From positions 276,001 to 340,000 of the forward strand of contig NZ_JAHRID010000004.1 in NCBI RefSeq assembly GCF_019100565.1: a stretch of 64,000 bases of DNA. The letters are read 5' to 3'. Below, in pieces: positions 47,826 to 57,935 of the stretch; position 1 is the first letter of the stretch, and each line of letters starts with the position of its first letter. A program made the position numbers and the translations under genes. Under the pieces are notes generated by a model. That model made no database searches. It was not told where the DNA came from and was given only the letters and a program-made list of their open reading frames with translations. Source of the DNA: Arsukibacterium indicum (GTDB lineage: Bacteria; Pseudomonadota; Gammaproteobacteria; Enterobacterales; Alteromonadaceae).

Positions 47826-48896
47826 TTGCAAAAAGATATTGCTAATTGGTTTTCAGAGCAGCTGCTTAGCTGGTATCAATTGCATGGCCGTAAAACCCTG
47901 CCGTGGCAGATTAACAAAAGCCCTTACAAAACCTGGCTTAGTGAGGTGATGTTACAACAAACCCAGGTTGCCACTGCTATTCCGTATTTTGAGAAGTTTA
48001 CCAGGCGCTTTCCCGATGTAACCAGTCTGGCCGCAGCCTCGCAGGACGAGGTGCTGCATCTGTGGACCGGGCTGGGGTACTATGCACGGGCCCGCAATTT
48101 ACATAAAGCCGCGCAAATTATCGCTGCTGAACACAATGGTAAGTTTCCGGTTGAGTTTGAGCAGGTGCTGGCGTTACCCGGCATTGGCCGCTCTACTGCC
48201 GGGGCCATTTTGTCACTGGCACTGGGCCAGCATTACCCCATTTTAGATGGCAACTGCAAACGGGTACTTAGTCGTTTTGCTGCCATTGCCGGCTGGCCCG
48301 GCAACAAAAAGGTGGAGCAGCAGCTATGGCAGCTGGCAGAGCAGGTTACTCCGGCTGGCCCGGACGTCACTGCATTTAATCAGGCGATGATGGACCTGGG
48401 CGCAACACTTTGCAGCCGCAGTAAGCCCCGCTGTGCAGAGTGTCCGCTCAAGTTAAATTGCCGGGCTGCGCTGGCGGGGGATCAAAGCCTTTATCCCGGT
48501 AAAAAGTCCACTAAAACCCTACCTGAAAAGCACAGTTACTGGTTAATGCTGCAACATCAGCAGCAGGTGTTGCTGCAACAGCGGCCGGCCAGTGGCTTAT
48601 GGGGAGGATTATACGGTTTTATTGAATTTAGCAGTGAGCAGCTACGCACAGATTATATAGCGCTAAATCAGCTGCAGGTTAGCTCCAGCCTTGATATGCC
48701 AGCCTTTCGCCATACCTTCAGCCATTTTCATTTATGGATAACACCGCAACTGGTACAGATTAAAACGTTACCTGACAGTGTGCAGGAGCAAAGCAACGCA
48801 CAATGGTTTACAATAGCGCAATTACCGCAGGTGGGGCTGTCCGCACCCGCTAAAATCCTGCTACAGCAACTGCAGGCGTTACAGCCCACTGAATAA
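47826..48896 (+). CDS. mutY: A/G-specific adenine glycosylase MutY
   Basis: Base-excision repair enzyme of 356 residues that removes adenine opposite 8-oxoguanine. The catalytic Glu40 is in [16 protein letters not shown], the helix-hairpin-helix is [15 protein letters not shown], and the 4Fe-4S cysteines are 196, 203, 206 and 212 ([17 protein letters not shown]). A C-terminal NUDIX-like domain (about 230-350) recognises 8-oxoG. The start is TTG with GGAAGG upstream. It is followed by yggX after 12 bases, as in E. coli. Confidence 0.96.
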   Translation: MQKDIANWFSEQLLSWYQLHGRKTLPWQINKSPYKTWLSEVMLQQTQVATAIPYFEKFTRRFPDVTSLAAASQDEVLHLWTGLGYYARARNLHKAAQIIAAEHNGKFPVEFEQVLALPGIGRSTAGAILSLALGQHYPILDGNCKRVLSRFAAIAGWPGNKKVEQQLWQLAEQVTPAGPDVTAFNQAMMDLGATLCSRSKPRCAECPLKLNCRAALAGDQSLYPGKKSTKTLPEKHSYWLMLQHQQQVLLQQRPASGLWGGLYGFIEFSSEQLRTDYIALNQLQVSSSLDMPAFRHTFSHFHLWITPQLVQIKTLPDSVQEQSNAQWFTIAQLPQVGLSAPAKILLQQLQALQPTE

Positions 48897-48908
48897 GGAG
48901 TAATTTTT

Positions 48909-49181
48909 ATGAGCAGAACGGTTTTCTGTCAGTATTTACAAAAAGAAGCACCAGGCCTGGATTTTCAACTTTATCCGGGGGAGCTGGGCAGTAAAATATT
49001 TGACTCGATCAGCAAAGAAGCCTGGAGTAAGTGGCAGGCGAAGCAAATTATGCTGATTAACGAGAAAAAACTGAATATGATGAATCCTGAACACCGGCAA
49101 TTTCTGGAGCAGCAAATGGAAGCCTTTTTATTTCAGGGCCAGGATATTGAAATCGAAGGCTATAAGCCGCCAGCCAGCTAA
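48909..49181 (+). CDS. yggX: Fe(2+)-trafficking protein YggX
   Basis: A 90-residue protein of the YggX family, which protects iron-sulphur clusters and is linked to MutY in E. coli. Features are [41 protein letters not shown], the Cys7 near the start, [28 protein letters not shown] and the C-terminal IEGYKPP. It forms an operon with mutY. Confidence 0.96.
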   Translation: MSRTVFCQYLQKEAPGLDFQLYPGELGSKIFDSISKEAWSKWQAKQIMLINEKKLNMMNPEHRQFLEQQMEAFLFQGQDIEIEGYKPPAS

Positions 49182-49201
49182 TTATTGAGTAAAGTAAAGT
49201 T

Positions 49202-50137
49202 ATGGCGCGTCGTCTGCCACCCTTAAACGCATTAAAAGCCTTTGAAACAGCGGCCAGACACCTTAGTTTTACTAAGGCGGCGGAAGAAATGTATGTTACC
49301 CAGGCCGCTATCAGTCATCAGATTAAAGCACTGGAAGATCATCTGGGTTTAAAGCTGTTTATGCGGAAGAACCGTTCGCTGTTACTGACAGAAGAAGGCC
49401 AAAGTTACTTTCTGGATATTAAAGAAATTTTTCTGCAGTTACATGAAGCTACTGAAAAATTACTGGCTCGTGGTGCCAAGGGCTCCCTGACAGTCAGCTT
49501 GCAGCCGAGTTTCGCTATTCAGTGGCTGGTTCCCCGTTTAAATCAGTTTAGTGAGCAGCATCCGGATATTGATGTCCGGATTAAAGCTGTCGATTTAGAC
49601 GAAGGCTCATTGACCGATGATGTCGACGTCGCAATTTATTATGGCCGGGGTAACTGGCGCAATTTACATGCGGATAAGCTGCATACCGAATATTTGCTCC
49701 CGGTTTGTTCACCGTTATTACTAAATAGTGGCAAGCCACTGAATGAACCTACTGATTTAGCCAGGCACAATTTATTGCATGACAGCTCGCGTCGTGCCTG
49801 GAAAGCCTGGTTTACCAGTCAGGGCTTTAAGCAGTTTAATGTTAATCAGGGACCGATCTTCAGCCACTCATCAATGGTATTGCAGGCAGCTATCCATGGT
49901 CAGGGCGTCGCCTTAGCGCACAACGTGCTGGCCCGGCCGGATATTAATTCTGGCCGGTTAATAGTGCCGTTTAATCATGTGCTGATCAGTAAAGATGCTT
50001 ACTATCTGGTCTGCCGTGAAAGTCAGGCAGAGCTTGGTAAAATTACTGCATTCCGGCAGTGGATGGTCGATATGGTAGCCGCCGAGCAATTGCTGTTTAC
50101 TGAGCAACAGTTTACTAATGCCGTTGCCATTGATTAA
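49202..50137 (+). CDS. gcvA: LysR-type regulator, GcvA-like
   Basis: LysR family regulator of 311 residues. The HTH domain (about 1-62) reads LPPLNALKAFETAARHLSFTKAAEEMYVTQAAISHQIKALEDHLGLKLF, which is the GcvA type; the effector domain contains SLQPSFAIQWLVPRLNQF and DVDVAIYYGRGNWRNL. In E. coli gcvA is followed by ygdD and rlmM, and here a DUF423 gene and rlmM follow, with one hydrolase gene inserted. GcvA activates the glycine cleavage genes in E. coli. The gcvA name rests on similarity and gene order. Confidence 0.83.
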   Translation: MARRLPPLNALKAFETAARHLSFTKAAEEMYVTQAAISHQIKALEDHLGLKLFMRKNRSLLLTEEGQSYFLDIKEIFLQLHEATEKLLARGAKGSLTVSLQPSFAIQWLVPRLNQFSEQHPDIDVRIKAVDLDEGSLTDDVDVAIYYGRGNWRNLHADKLHTEYLLPVCSPLLLNSGKPLNEPTDLARHNLLHDSSRRAWKAWFTSQGFKQFNVNQGPIFSHSSMVLQAAIHGQGVALAHNVLARPDINSGRLIVPFNHVLISKDAYYLVCRESQAELGKITAFRQWMVDMVAAEQLLFTEQQFTNAVAID

Positions 50138-50738
50138 TGCCAAAGCCCGCTTAATTCTGGCGCATGGTGCCGGTGCAGATTGTGACAGCCCTTTTATGAC
50201 GCAGCTTGCCGGGGCGCTGGCAGAGCACCATATCGTCGTGCAGCGGTTTAATTTTCCATATATGCAGCGCATTATTGCACTGGGCAGCAAAAGGCCGCCG
50301 GATAAAATGGCGGTATTGCAATCACATTTTACTGAGCAGATTAAACAGACCGATGGCAGCTTGCCGATTTTTATCGGCGGCAAATCGATGGGCGGCCGGG
50401 TCGCCAGTATGCTGGATCTGAGAGATACGCCGGAAGTTAAGGCAATTTTCGCTTTTGGCTATCCGTTTCATCCACCGGGTAAAAGCCAGTGGCGGACTGA
50501 GCACTTCAGTCAACTGACAAGTCCACTGCATATTTTGCAGGGAGAACGTGACCCTTTTGGCAAAAAGACAGAGCTGACGGACCTAAGCTGGCCAAAAGTG
50601 TCAGTGTGTTGGTTAAATGCAGCCGATCATGATTTTAAACCGACTAAAATTAGCGGCTGGCAGCAACATCAAGTTATTAAAGCTGCTGCGGCATATTGCA
50701 ATGGGGTAATAGATGAAATACTTCTGGCCGGTCACTAA
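50118..50738 (+). CDS. Alpha/beta hydrolase (KANL3/Tex30-like)
   Basis: Small alpha/beta hydrolase of 206 residues. The oxyanion strand is LILAHGAGADCDSPFMTQLA, the nucleophile elbow is FIGGKSMGGRVAS, and the acid and His are in LHILQGERDPFG and LNAADHDFKP. The family is the KANL3/Tex30-like group with unclear function. The gene overlaps the end of the gcvA-like gene by 20 bases and the DUF423 gene by 26 bases, so all are one transcript. Confidence 0.85.
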   Translation: MPLPLINAKARLILAHGAGADCDSPFMTQLAGALAEHHIVVQRFNFPYMQRIIALGSKRPPDKMAVLQSHFTEQIKQTDGSLPIFIGGKSMGGRVASMLDLRDTPEVKAIFAFGYPFHPPGKSQWRTEHFSQLTSPLHILQGERDPFGKKTELTDLSWPKVSVCWLNAADHDFKPTKISGWQQHQVIKAAAAYCNGVIDEILLAGH

Positions 50739-51090
50739 TTGTTTATCGGCAATGTACGGGGCAGCAGTGGTAGGGTTGGCTGCCGCTTCAATGCACTTAT
50801 GGGCCGGGCTTAACCCGACAGATTTCGGTCGGCTGTTAAGTGCAATCAGCATATTAGCTTTTCATGTGCCGGCGCTATTAATTATTGGTCGTCATCCTGG
50901 CCGGTTCAGGTTGATAAAAGTGGTGGTACTGTTGTGGCATCTCGGACTTTGGCTGTTTGTCTGGACACTTTGTGCTGGTGTCCTGCAGTTACCGTTATAC
51001 TATTCTGCCCTGGCACCCACAGGTGGACAAATTTTGATTATCGGCTGGTTGCTGCTTGCACTAAGCGCCTGGCAAAAGGATGTTAAATGA
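50713..51090 (+). CDS. DUF423 family membrane protein
   Basis: Integral membrane protein of 125 residues with four hydrophobic segments, of the DUF423/YgdD type (SAMYGAAVVGLAAASMHLW near the start; ALAPTGGQILIIGWLLLALSAW near the end). Function unknown. It lies directly before rlmM with a 4-base overlap, the same order as in E. coli. Confidence 0.82.
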   Translation: MKYFWPVTNCLSAMYGAAVVGLAAASMHLWAGLNPTDFGRLLSAISILAFHVPALLIIGRHPGRFRLIKVVVLLWHLGLWLFVWTLCAGVLQLPLYYSALAPTGGQILIIGWLLLALSAWQKDVK

Positions 51091-52169
51091 AACAGCTATT
51101 ACTATACTGCCGGGCAGGTTTTGAAAAAGAATGTGCCGCAGAAATTCAGGACAAAGCCAGTAGCTTTGATGTGTTTGGTTTTTGCAAGCTCACAGCAAAT
51201 TCAGCTTACGTTATTTTCGAAGCCTATGATGAAGATGGTCTGGCAGCGTTTTATCGGGACTATCCGTTTGAGCATTTCATTTTTATCCGACAATGGTGTC
51301 TGTTACAGGCTGAACTGATTGAATTGCCGTCTGAAGACCGAATAGCGCCGGTACTTGAAGCTCTTGTAGCTGCTGACTTAACCGGCTGTGGCGAGCTACG
51401 GGTTGAATATCCTGAAACAAACGATGGTAAAACCTTATCTACCCTGGCGCGTAAATTAACAGTACCTCTTCGTCAGTCTTTGCGTAAAGCGGGCATATTA
51501 TTGCAGAAAGAGCAAAAACGAGCGCCGGTTTTACACCTGTTGTTACTTAGTGGTCAGCAAGGTTATGTTGGCTTGTCTTATCCGGAAAATAACAGCCCGC
51601 TGGAAAACGGTATTTTGCGGTTAAAGTTTCCCAACGAAGCGCCAAGCCGGAGCACCTTAAAACTGGAAGAAGCATTTCTGCAGTTTATTCCTAAGTCTGA
51701 ATGGGATAAACGTTTAGGCGGTGGCCTAAATGCGGTGGATTTAGGCTCCAGCCCCGGTGGTTGGACCTATCAGTTGGTTAAACGCAGCATGATGGTAACC
51801 GCTATTGATAACGGGCCTATGGCTGAGTCACTAATGCAAACCGGCCAGGTCAAGCATTTAACGGTAGATGGCTTTAAGTTTGAGCCGCAAAAGAAAAATG
51901 TCTACTGGCTTGTCTGCGATATGATTGAGCAGCCGCAACGGGTTGCTGAGCGGATGGGGGATTGGCTGATTAACGGCTGGTGTCAGGAAGCCATATTTAA
52001 CTTAAAACTGCCGATGAAAAAGCGCTATGAAACAGTAACCGGGATACTGGCTCTGCTGGAGCAGCGGCTGGTAGATGCCGATATTAAATTTCGCTTGCAA
52101 GTTAAGCATCTGTACCATGACCGTGAAGAAGTCACGGTACACGTGCAAAACCTTATTTTGAAATTCTAA
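51087..52169 (+). CDS. rlmM: 23S rRNA 2'-O-ribose C2498 methyltransferase RlmM
   Basis: SAM-dependent RNA methyltransferase of 360 residues that methylates C2498 of 23S rRNA. The N-terminal THUMP-like part begins LLYCRAGFEKECAAEIQDKA, and the catalytic part shows SEWDKRLGGGLNAVDLGSSPGGWTYQLVKR, VYWLVCDMIEQP and FNLKLPMKKRYE, giving the K-D-K-E tetrad. Length matches the E. coli enzyme. It is the last gene of the gcvA-like operon and is followed by a hairpin shared with the convergent gene. Confidence 0.96.
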   Translation: MKQLLLYCRAGFEKECAAEIQDKASSFDVFGFCKLTANSAYVIFEAYDEDGLAAFYRDYPFEHFIFIRQWCLLQAELIELPSEDRIAPVLEALVAADLTGCGELRVEYPETNDGKTLSTLARKLTVPLRQSLRKAGILLQKEQKRAPVLHLLLLSGQQGYVGLSYPENNSPLENGILRLKFPNEAPSRSTLKLEEAFLQFIPKSEWDKRLGGGLNAVDLGSSPGGWTYQLVKRSMMVTAIDNGPMAESLMQTGQVKHLTVDGFKFEPQKKNVYWLVCDMIEQPQRVAERMGDWLINGWCQEAIFNLKLPMKKRYETVTGILALLEQRLVDADIKFRLQVKHLYHDREEVTVHVQNLILKF

Positions 52170-52181
52170 GCGTTTCTTTCA

Positions 52182-52218
52182 TTGAATTAAGCACTGAATT
52201 AATCAGCGCTTAATTCAA
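52182..52218. terminator. Bidirectional hairpin between rlmM and EEP-family gene
   Basis: Perfect 11-bp inverted repeat TTGAATTAAGC (52182-52192) and GCTTAATTCAA (52208-52218), loop of 15 bases. It spans the stop codon of the leftward EEP gene. No strong T run follows on either side. Confidence 0.5.
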
Positions 52219-53383
52219 GAGTCAGCCACACCAATCTATGGTCTGAGCTGGCACCTCTGGTGCCTACCAACGGGTAATCAGGCTGATTTTTTGCCGGCCA
52301 GAATACGCCACCATCTTTTATTTCCCAACCAAAGTCTGATGCCAAAACATAATCTGCCCGCATCCGCCAGCCTGCAGTGTGATATTTGGCGTGGTCCAGT
52401 TCAGGAGTGTTTTCCGCTGCGCCTAAACTTGCAGGGGTAAAATTTTGTTTTATTTTATCGTGATTAACCAATGCTTTTATCGCAGTGTTAATAGCGTCAC
52501 CGTCACCATCAGCAGAAGCATTTAAATCGCCGAGTAGCACGAAACGGTTGTTTGCAGCCAGACCGCCGGTCTTACCATTATCATCATAAATATAATCTGC
52601 TTTTGCTGGATTAAGATAGTCCAGCCAGAAGCGGATCTCATCATGATTGCGGATACCATTGCGGTTTTCCGGGCCATCAAAAACCGGTGGCGTCGGGTGG
52701 CTGGCCAGAATATGTACCGTCTTATCATCAATTGTCAGCGGAATATCCCAATGAGATTTAGATGACAAAGGCATTTGCTGCCAGGCTTCGGGGCTATACC
52801 AGGGGCTGCCATCCTGTTTTGTTGTTGGCATAAAACCTGGCATATCGCGCCATTTGAAATGCTGAAAAGTCCTTACATTTGCGGTATCAATCGGAAACTT
52901 TGATAAAATAACCATACCATACTGGCCCGGGTAAAAACCGTAACCCCAGGCATCAGCTCCTACGCCGGAAGCTTTGCCATCGTTATCAAGATCAAACGGG
53001 CTGGGTTGGCCGGTGTTGACGGTTGAATAGTAAAAGTAAGGATAGTCTATCGCCGCGCTGCCTTGCTGAGCCTGATTAAGATAATTTTTGATAAACAGCT
53101 GCACACCTTCTTCGGGATTTGCAATGTAATCAAACTCATTAAGCAGAATAACGTCGGGCCTTACCCGCTGAATTATCGCTGCGATATTTTTTACCTGTGG
53201 GTTGTCACCTTTTGCCAGAATGCCAGCCAGCACCTTGTTGTTGCCGGTTTCACCCCGCGGCAGATAATTGCTTGATTCCATACTGACGTTAAACGTAGCA
53301 ACTTTAATCTCAGTGGGGGGTGCGGCCATAGCTACTCCGGGCGTAAGCATTAATAAAAAGGCAAAATAAAAGTGTTTAAGCAT
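52199..53383 (-). CDS. Secreted endonuclease/exonuclease/phosphatase-family protein
   Basis: Exported EEP-fold hydrolase of 394 residues with a Sec signal peptide (cleavage near VAMAA, about residue 20). Metal and catalytic motifs are IKVATFNVS, ILLNEFDYI, VHILASHPTPP, FVLLGDLNASADGDGDA and the final SSDHRLVWL. This type of secreted EEP protein may be an extracellular nuclease or phosphodiesterase used to obtain phosphorus; the substrate cannot be told. No cotranscribed partner is seen. Confidence 0.85.
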   Translation of the reverse strand: MLKHFYFAFLLMLTPGVAMAAPPTEIKVATFNVSMESSNYLPRGETGNNKVLAGILAKGDNPQVKNIAAIIQRVRPDVILLNEFDYIANPEEGVQLFIKNYLNQAQQGSAAIDYPYFYYSTVNTGQPSPFDLDNDGKASGVGADAWGYGFYPGQYGMVILSKFPIDTANVRTFQHFKWRDMPGFMPTTKQDGSPWYSPEAWQQMPLSSKSHWDIPLTIDDKTVHILASHPTPPVFDGPENRNGIRNHDEIRFWLDYLNPAKADYIYDDNGKTGGLAANNRFVLLGDLNASADGDGDAINTAIKALVNHDKIKQNFTPASLGAAENTPELDHAKYHTAGWRMRADYVLASDFGWEIKDGGVFWPAKNQPDYPLVGTRGASSDHRLVWLTLELSAD

Positions 53384-53693
53384 AGTAAAAAAGAATTAGT
53401 AAAACGGCTTGCAAGCATAACGGGGCGTTAATAAAAACACCAGCAGAGCAAAGATATACACCCTGAATGATATTTTTTGAGCAATTTAGGACGTGATTAT
53501 TCGCAACTCTGACCAGCCATGTTACACTTGGATGACAGACGCACTTTGACTTAAGAAGAGCTAAAAAGTTCCCGGTTAAATTGTGATGTAACGAAAGTGA
53601 CATAAAAAATAGTTACACTAAGCCCCAGCTTGAAATAACATCTGTATTCAAACGGAATTAGAACACTACTATTAACTACCAGGTGAAAACGAT
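53384..53693. other. Divergent intergenic region, EEP protein / Oar-like TonB receptor
   Basis: 310 bases without a gene. It should hold both divergent promoters. An inverted pair TGTAAC (53587-53592) and GTTACA (53612-53617) lies about 80-100 bases before the receptor start, and GTTACACT occurs at both 53521 and 53612. No clear -35/-10 pair was found. Confidence 0.4.
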
Positions 53694-56600
53694 ATGAAAA
53701 TAAAACATTTAGCGTTGGCGGTCACACTCGCAATGGGTGTAAGCACTATGGCCTATGCTGATACATCATCAGCTATTAGAGGAAATGTTGTTACGCCAAG
53801 CGGACAGGTTGCGACTAACGCTCGTGTGGAGATTTTACATGTACCGTCAGGCACACGTTCTGTAGCAGTTTCAAACGAATCTGGAGCCTTTTCAAGCTCA
53901 GGTTTGCGTGTTGGTGGACCCTACACTGTGACCATCACCAGCGCTGAAGGCGCTAAAACCTATGAAAATATTTTTATATCGCTGGGAGAGTCATTTCGCT
54001 TAAATGCTCAACTTGAGGCGACACAGGTTGAGCGTATTTCTGTAACTGGTAGTACCATTACCACAGGCAATAATACAGGCAGTAGTAGCTACTTTAACGC
54101 CGATGATATTGCTAATGCACCAAGCTTTACTCGCGATATTAAAGATATCGTCCGTAACAACCCTTTGGCAGTATTATCATCAAAAGACGGTGAGTTAAGT
54201 GTAGCGGGTACAAACCCACGTTTTAACAGTATCAGTGTGGATGGTATTGCACAGAATGACGACTTTGGTTTAAACGCCAACGGCTACCCAACAACCCGTT
54301 CTCCTATTTCTTTGGAAGCAATTGATCAGGTAACGATCGACGTTTCACCTTTCAACGCCAAAGACAGTGGTTTTCAGGGGGCTAAAATTAATGCGGTAAC
54401 GAAGTCAGGTGCCAACGAGTTGTTTGGCTCTGTGTTCTATGAAACGCAAAACGATAAGTTAGCTGGCACTCCGCAAAACGGCATGAATGAAATCCCACTC
54501 GACTTTGATGAAACAACTTATGGAGCGACCTTAGGTGGCGCCTTTATCAAAGATAAGTTGTTCTTTTTTGCATCCTATGAATACTTTGAAGCTGAGACGT
54601 TTGCTGAGTGGGGTCCGGCAGGGTCTGGTGCTCCTAATCAGACACAAGCAACTAACGAGCAGTATCTCGCTGTTCAGGAAATTGCCAGAACTGTGTATGG
54701 TGTTGATGCCGGGGTGTGGGATGCATCACCGGTTACTGATGATGAAAAGTTATTGTTAAAGTTAGACTGGAACATAAATTATGACCATCGTGCAGCATTA
54801 ACGTATCAGTATACAAAAGGTAATCGTACCTCAAATGCGTCTAACTTTGCCGGTGAGTTACGCTTTTCATCTCATTGGTACGACAGAGTGGAAGAGTTAA
54901 ATAACTATGCGTTTAAACTTTACTCAGACTGGACGCCAGATTTTTCAACTCAATTTAGTTTAACTTATATCGATAACCCAACTATTCAGGCTTCTTATGG
55001 TGATTTCGGTGATGTAACAATCTTCACCCCAACAGGAAACATCGCTTTAGGCTCTGATTTATCGCGTCATTCAAACGAGCTGAAAAAAGAATCGTTAATT
55101 ATGGCATTTGATGCCGACTATTTGGTGGGCGATCACAGCATTAATTTTGGTTATCAATACAAAAGCCTTGATATTTATAACCTGTTTTTACAGCGTACCA
55201 AGGGTGAATATCAATTCAACAGTATTGAAGACTTCGCTAACCAGCAGGCCTCGTTTTTACGCTATCAAAACGCAACCAGTCTTAACCCTGTTGATGCAGC
55301 CGCTGCGTTTACCCGTGATGAGCACGCGGTTTACATACATGATGAGTGGAATATCAGCCCTGAGTTAGTGTTAGATATCGGCTTACGCTATGAAATGCTA
55401 GCGTCTAGCGATACCCCAACCTATAACCCACAGGCCGAAGAACGCACAGGTTTTTCCAATACAGAAAACCTTGACGGTACTGGTATTCTTTTACCCCGGT
55501 TCGGTTTCACTTGGGATGCTGCTGATGACTTAGTTGTGCGCGGTGGTGTGGGCCGGTTCTCTGGTGGTCAGCCAACAGTTTGGGTATCGAATTCCTATTC
55601 GAATCCAGGAGTTGGAATTGGTGAGGTTACATTGCGTAGCGGCCCAGATTTGGCCAATATCCGTATTGACCAAATCCCACAAAATGTTTTGGATACTGTT
55701 GCCAATTCAACCCGTTTTGCAAGCACCAACTTTACAGATCCAAATTTCAAGTTGCCTTCAGACTGGCGTTTCCAGTTGGCGGCGGACTACCGTTTTGATT
55801 TACCATACGTTGGTGACAACATTCTGTGGACTACAGAGTTTATGTACAAGAAAGGCGAGAACACAGCCTTCTGGAAAGATGCCAGTTTAATTGGTGATGA
55901 AGACGGTACTACAGCTGATGGCGGCCGAATCATTTATGATGATGAAGATGGCAGTACATACGACTTGATGCTAACTAATGCCGACAAAGACGGTGAATCG
56001 AAGATCTTTAGTACTGTATTATTCAAGAAATGGGACAATGGTATCACATTGACCACTTCTTATACTAATCAGGATATTACTGATTCTCACACTAGTACAA
56101 GCTCGACAGCGACCAGCAACTATGGTTTTAATACGACAATTAACCGGAACGAAGCTATCGTTGGTCGTTCAACCTTTGAAACTGAGCACCGTTTCGTTGT
56201 TAATTTTGGCTATGAAACAGAGCTGTTTGCTGGATACAAAACCAATGTGAATATGTTCTTTGAGCGTCGTTCAGGTAAGCCGATCACTTATTATGCTGAT
56301 GGTAACCGTGTTGGTGATTTGGGCGATCCGTATGGCCTTCTGAGTCCTGGCATTTTTACCGACTCATTCTTGCCTTACATTCCAACGCAGGGTGATACGA
56401 ATGTGCGCTTTGCTTCACCAGAGGCAGAAGCGACCTTCTTCAACACAATTAATGCGCTGGGTCTGAGCCAGTATGCTGGTGGTTACTTACCAAAAGGCGT
56501 AAACACCACACCTTGGGTCACCACACTTGATTTAAGTATCCGTCAGGAAATCCCTGGGTTTATGGAAGGACATAAAGGTTTAGTGTACGTAACTGTCGAC

Positions 56601-56804
56601 AACTTCTTGAACCTGCTGGATAGCAGTAAAGGTAAAGTGTATGGTAGTGACTTTGGCACGGTTGAACTGGTTGAGTTTACTATTGACCCAGCGACGCGTC
56701 AGTACGTGTATGGTAACCCGTCTACCAATACTCGCAACTGGGACACCTTCTATACTCAGGATTCAACCTGGCGCCTAAAAGTGGGCGTAAGCTACCGCTT
56801 CTAA
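53694..56804 (+). CDS. Oar-like TonB-dependent receptor
   Basis: Outer membrane protein of 1036 residues. After the signal peptide (cleavage near MAYADTSSA, about residue 23) there is a carboxypeptidase regulatory-like domain (about 25-105: IRGNVVTPSGQVATNARVEI), then the plug (VERISVTGSTITTG; IDQVTIDVSPFNAKDSGFQGAKINAVTKSGANELFGSVFYE) and a long barrel ending in STWRLKVGVSYRF. This is the architecture of the Oar family, linked in other bacteria to secretion or uptake of proteins and peptides. It stands alone with its own terminator. Confidence 0.92.
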   Translation: MKIKHLALAVTLAMGVSTMAYADTSSAIRGNVVTPSGQVATNARVEILHVPSGTRSVAVSNESGAFSSSGLRVGGPYTVTITSAEGAKTYENIFISLGESFRLNAQLEATQVERISVTGSTITTGNNTGSSSYFNADDIANAPSFTRDIKDIVRNNPLAVLSSKDGELSVAGTNPRFNSISVDGIAQNDDFGLNANGYPTTRSPISLEAIDQVTIDVSPFNAKDSGFQGAKINAVTKSGANELFGSVFYETQNDKLAGTPQNGMNEIPLDFDETTYGATLGGAFIKDKLFFFASYEYFEAETFAEWGPAGSGAPNQTQATNEQYLAVQEIARTVYGVDAGVWDASPVTDDEKLLLKLDWNINYDHRAALTYQYTKGNRTSNASNFAGELRFSSHWYDRVEELNNYAFKLYSDWTPDFSTQFSLTYIDNPTIQASYGDFGDVTIFTPTGNIALGSDLSRHSNELKKESLIMAFDADYLVGDHSINFGYQYKSLDIYNLFLQRTKGEYQFNSIEDFANQQASFLRYQNATSLNPVDAAAAFTRDEHAVYIHDEWNISPELVLDIGLRYEMLASSDTPTYNPQAEERTGFSNTENLDGTGILLPRFGFTWDAADDLVVRGGVGRFSGGQPTVWVSNSYSNPGVGIGEVTLRSGPDLANIRIDQIPQNVLDTVANSTRFASTNFTDPNFKLPSDWRFQLAADYRFDLPYVGDNILWTTEFMYKKGENTAFWKDASLIGDEDGTTADGGRIIYDDEDGSTYDLMLTNADKDGESKIFSTVLFKKWDNGITLTTSYTNQDITDSHTSTSSTATSNYGFNTTINRNEAIVGRSTFETEHRFVVNFGYETELFAGYKTNVNMFFERRSGKPITYYADGNRVGDLGDPYGLLSPGIFTDSFLPYIPTQGDTNVRFASPEAEATFFNTINALGLSQYAGGYLPKGVNTTPWVTTLDLSIRQEIPGFMEGHKGLVYVTVDNFLNLLDSSKGKVYGSDFGTVELVEFTIDPATRQYVYGNPSTNTRNWDTFYTQDSTWRLKVGVSYRF

Positions 56805-56827
56805 CTGCCAGTTCGACTGTTGTTTTA

Positions 56828-56855
56828 AATGCCCGCTTAATGCGGGCATTTTTTT
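56828..56855 (+). terminator. Rho-independent terminator of the Oar-like receptor gene
   Basis: AATGCCCGC (56828-56836) and GCGGGCATT (56842-56850) form a 9-bp stem with a TTAAT loop and a run of seven T, starting 24 bases after the receptor stop. Confidence 0.92.
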
Positions 56856-57102
56856 AGCAGCTTTTATTTTTTCTGCTGTTCTCTTAGCGAGGAAAACTTG
56901 AAAAATGTCTACTTCAAGTCGACTTAAGAAGTTTTTTTGGTTTTATTGATATAGCTCATTTTGATACTTACGAAGCCCTCGCGGCATAGTAGTGGGCAGT
57001 CATTTGACATATATATGAGCGACTCGAAAAACTAACACTGCTTGAAAAAACTTTAGGTTATCCTTTGGAGTTTAATTAGACATATAAAGCAAACCAATTA
57101 AA

Positions 57103-57133
57103 AAGCTCCTCATCTTGTAAAGATGAGGAGCTT
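57103..57133 (-). terminator. Rho-independent terminator of the small secreted protein gene
   Basis: A 14-bp perfect stem, AAGCTCCTCATCTT (57103-57116) with its complement at 57120-57133 around GTA, followed leftward by TTTTTAATT. It lies 43 bases after the stop of the leftward gene. Confidence 0.88.
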
Positions 57134-57176
57134 AAGTTAGCAAGGTGCTGCCTAAATGTTTCTTTGATAAATTTAA

Positions 57177-57656
57177 CTATCTAGGTTTAACTTCACCTAC
57201 ATTCCTATGTCGTAAAACTGAAGTATTTTCTAAAACGTCTATCAAACCGTTGTTGTCCCAATCAGAGCCACTTATGATGTCTGAATGCCAATAATGTTCA
57301 TCAGCCTGACCGTCCAAATCAGTATCAACATCTATTTGCAATCTGTATACAGCGGCATAAGCCTTGTTGTCAGTAAGACTTGTATTATAAGTGCTATTGA
57401 CATACTCAACTAAACTTCGATGCTCGAGCAGTTCGTAGTATTCAATCAGTTCATCAACATAGACAGAATATCCATCTATATGAAATTCAGAATCTCCGTT
57501 ATTGGTGAAAACATATGCACTTCCAGCACCATTGCCTCTTGACGAGATACCGCTTTGATATGCAACGTATGTTATGTCGAAGGCGCTAGAAAATACAGGA
57601 GCTGAAACTGCAAAAATTACAGTCGCGGCAAGGGATTTAATTATATTTCTCTTCAT
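57177..57656 (-). CDS. Small secreted protein with Ca-binding-like loops
   Basis: No family recognised. A 159-residue protein with a Sec signal peptide (MKRNIIKSLAATVIFAVSAP, cleavage after FSSA near residue 25). The mature part has two Asp-rich segments, DVDTDLDGQADE and SDWDNNGLIDVLEN, whose spacing resembles EF-hand or thrombospondin-type-3 calcium loops. It is A/T-rich compared with the surroundings and has its own terminator. It may be a calcium-stabilised extracellular protein; no partner is indicated. Confidence 0.6.
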   Translation of the reverse strand: MKRNIIKSLAATVIFAVSAPVFSSAFDITYVAYQSGISSRGNGAGSAYVFTNNGDSEFHIDGYSVYVDELIEYYELLEHRSLVEYVNSTYNTSLTDNKAYAAVYRLQIDVDTDLDGQADEHYWHSDIISGSDWDNNGLIDVLENTSVLRHRNVGEVKPR

Positions 57657-57935
57657 TTTTATTACCTTTGTGTTTTGTGGGTTAATGAAGTGTTATTAAT
57701 GTATGGCTAATCGGCCATATATGCAACATTAAATTTAAATATGTTTAGATTTTAGGTTGTTTATTTCGGTTTGAGGGTTTTTAGGCATTTGAATTAGGGC
57801 TGCAATTTATAGAGCTGACGTGACATTGTCTTCATGTTCTAGTTGTCTTAAGGGTTTTAAATTGCATTTTTGTATTTCTTAATAAAACTTTTTTAGCGAT
57901 AATCACCAGCTGTTTTCCGGAAAGTAGGCGATGTT

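Larger units (their letters stand above)
56805..57176. other. Intergenic region with two terminators
   Basis: 372 bases without a gene, A/T-rich. It contains the receptor terminator at 56828-56855 and the leftward terminator at 57103-57133. The 250 bases between them have no gene signal that I can see. Confidence 0.5.
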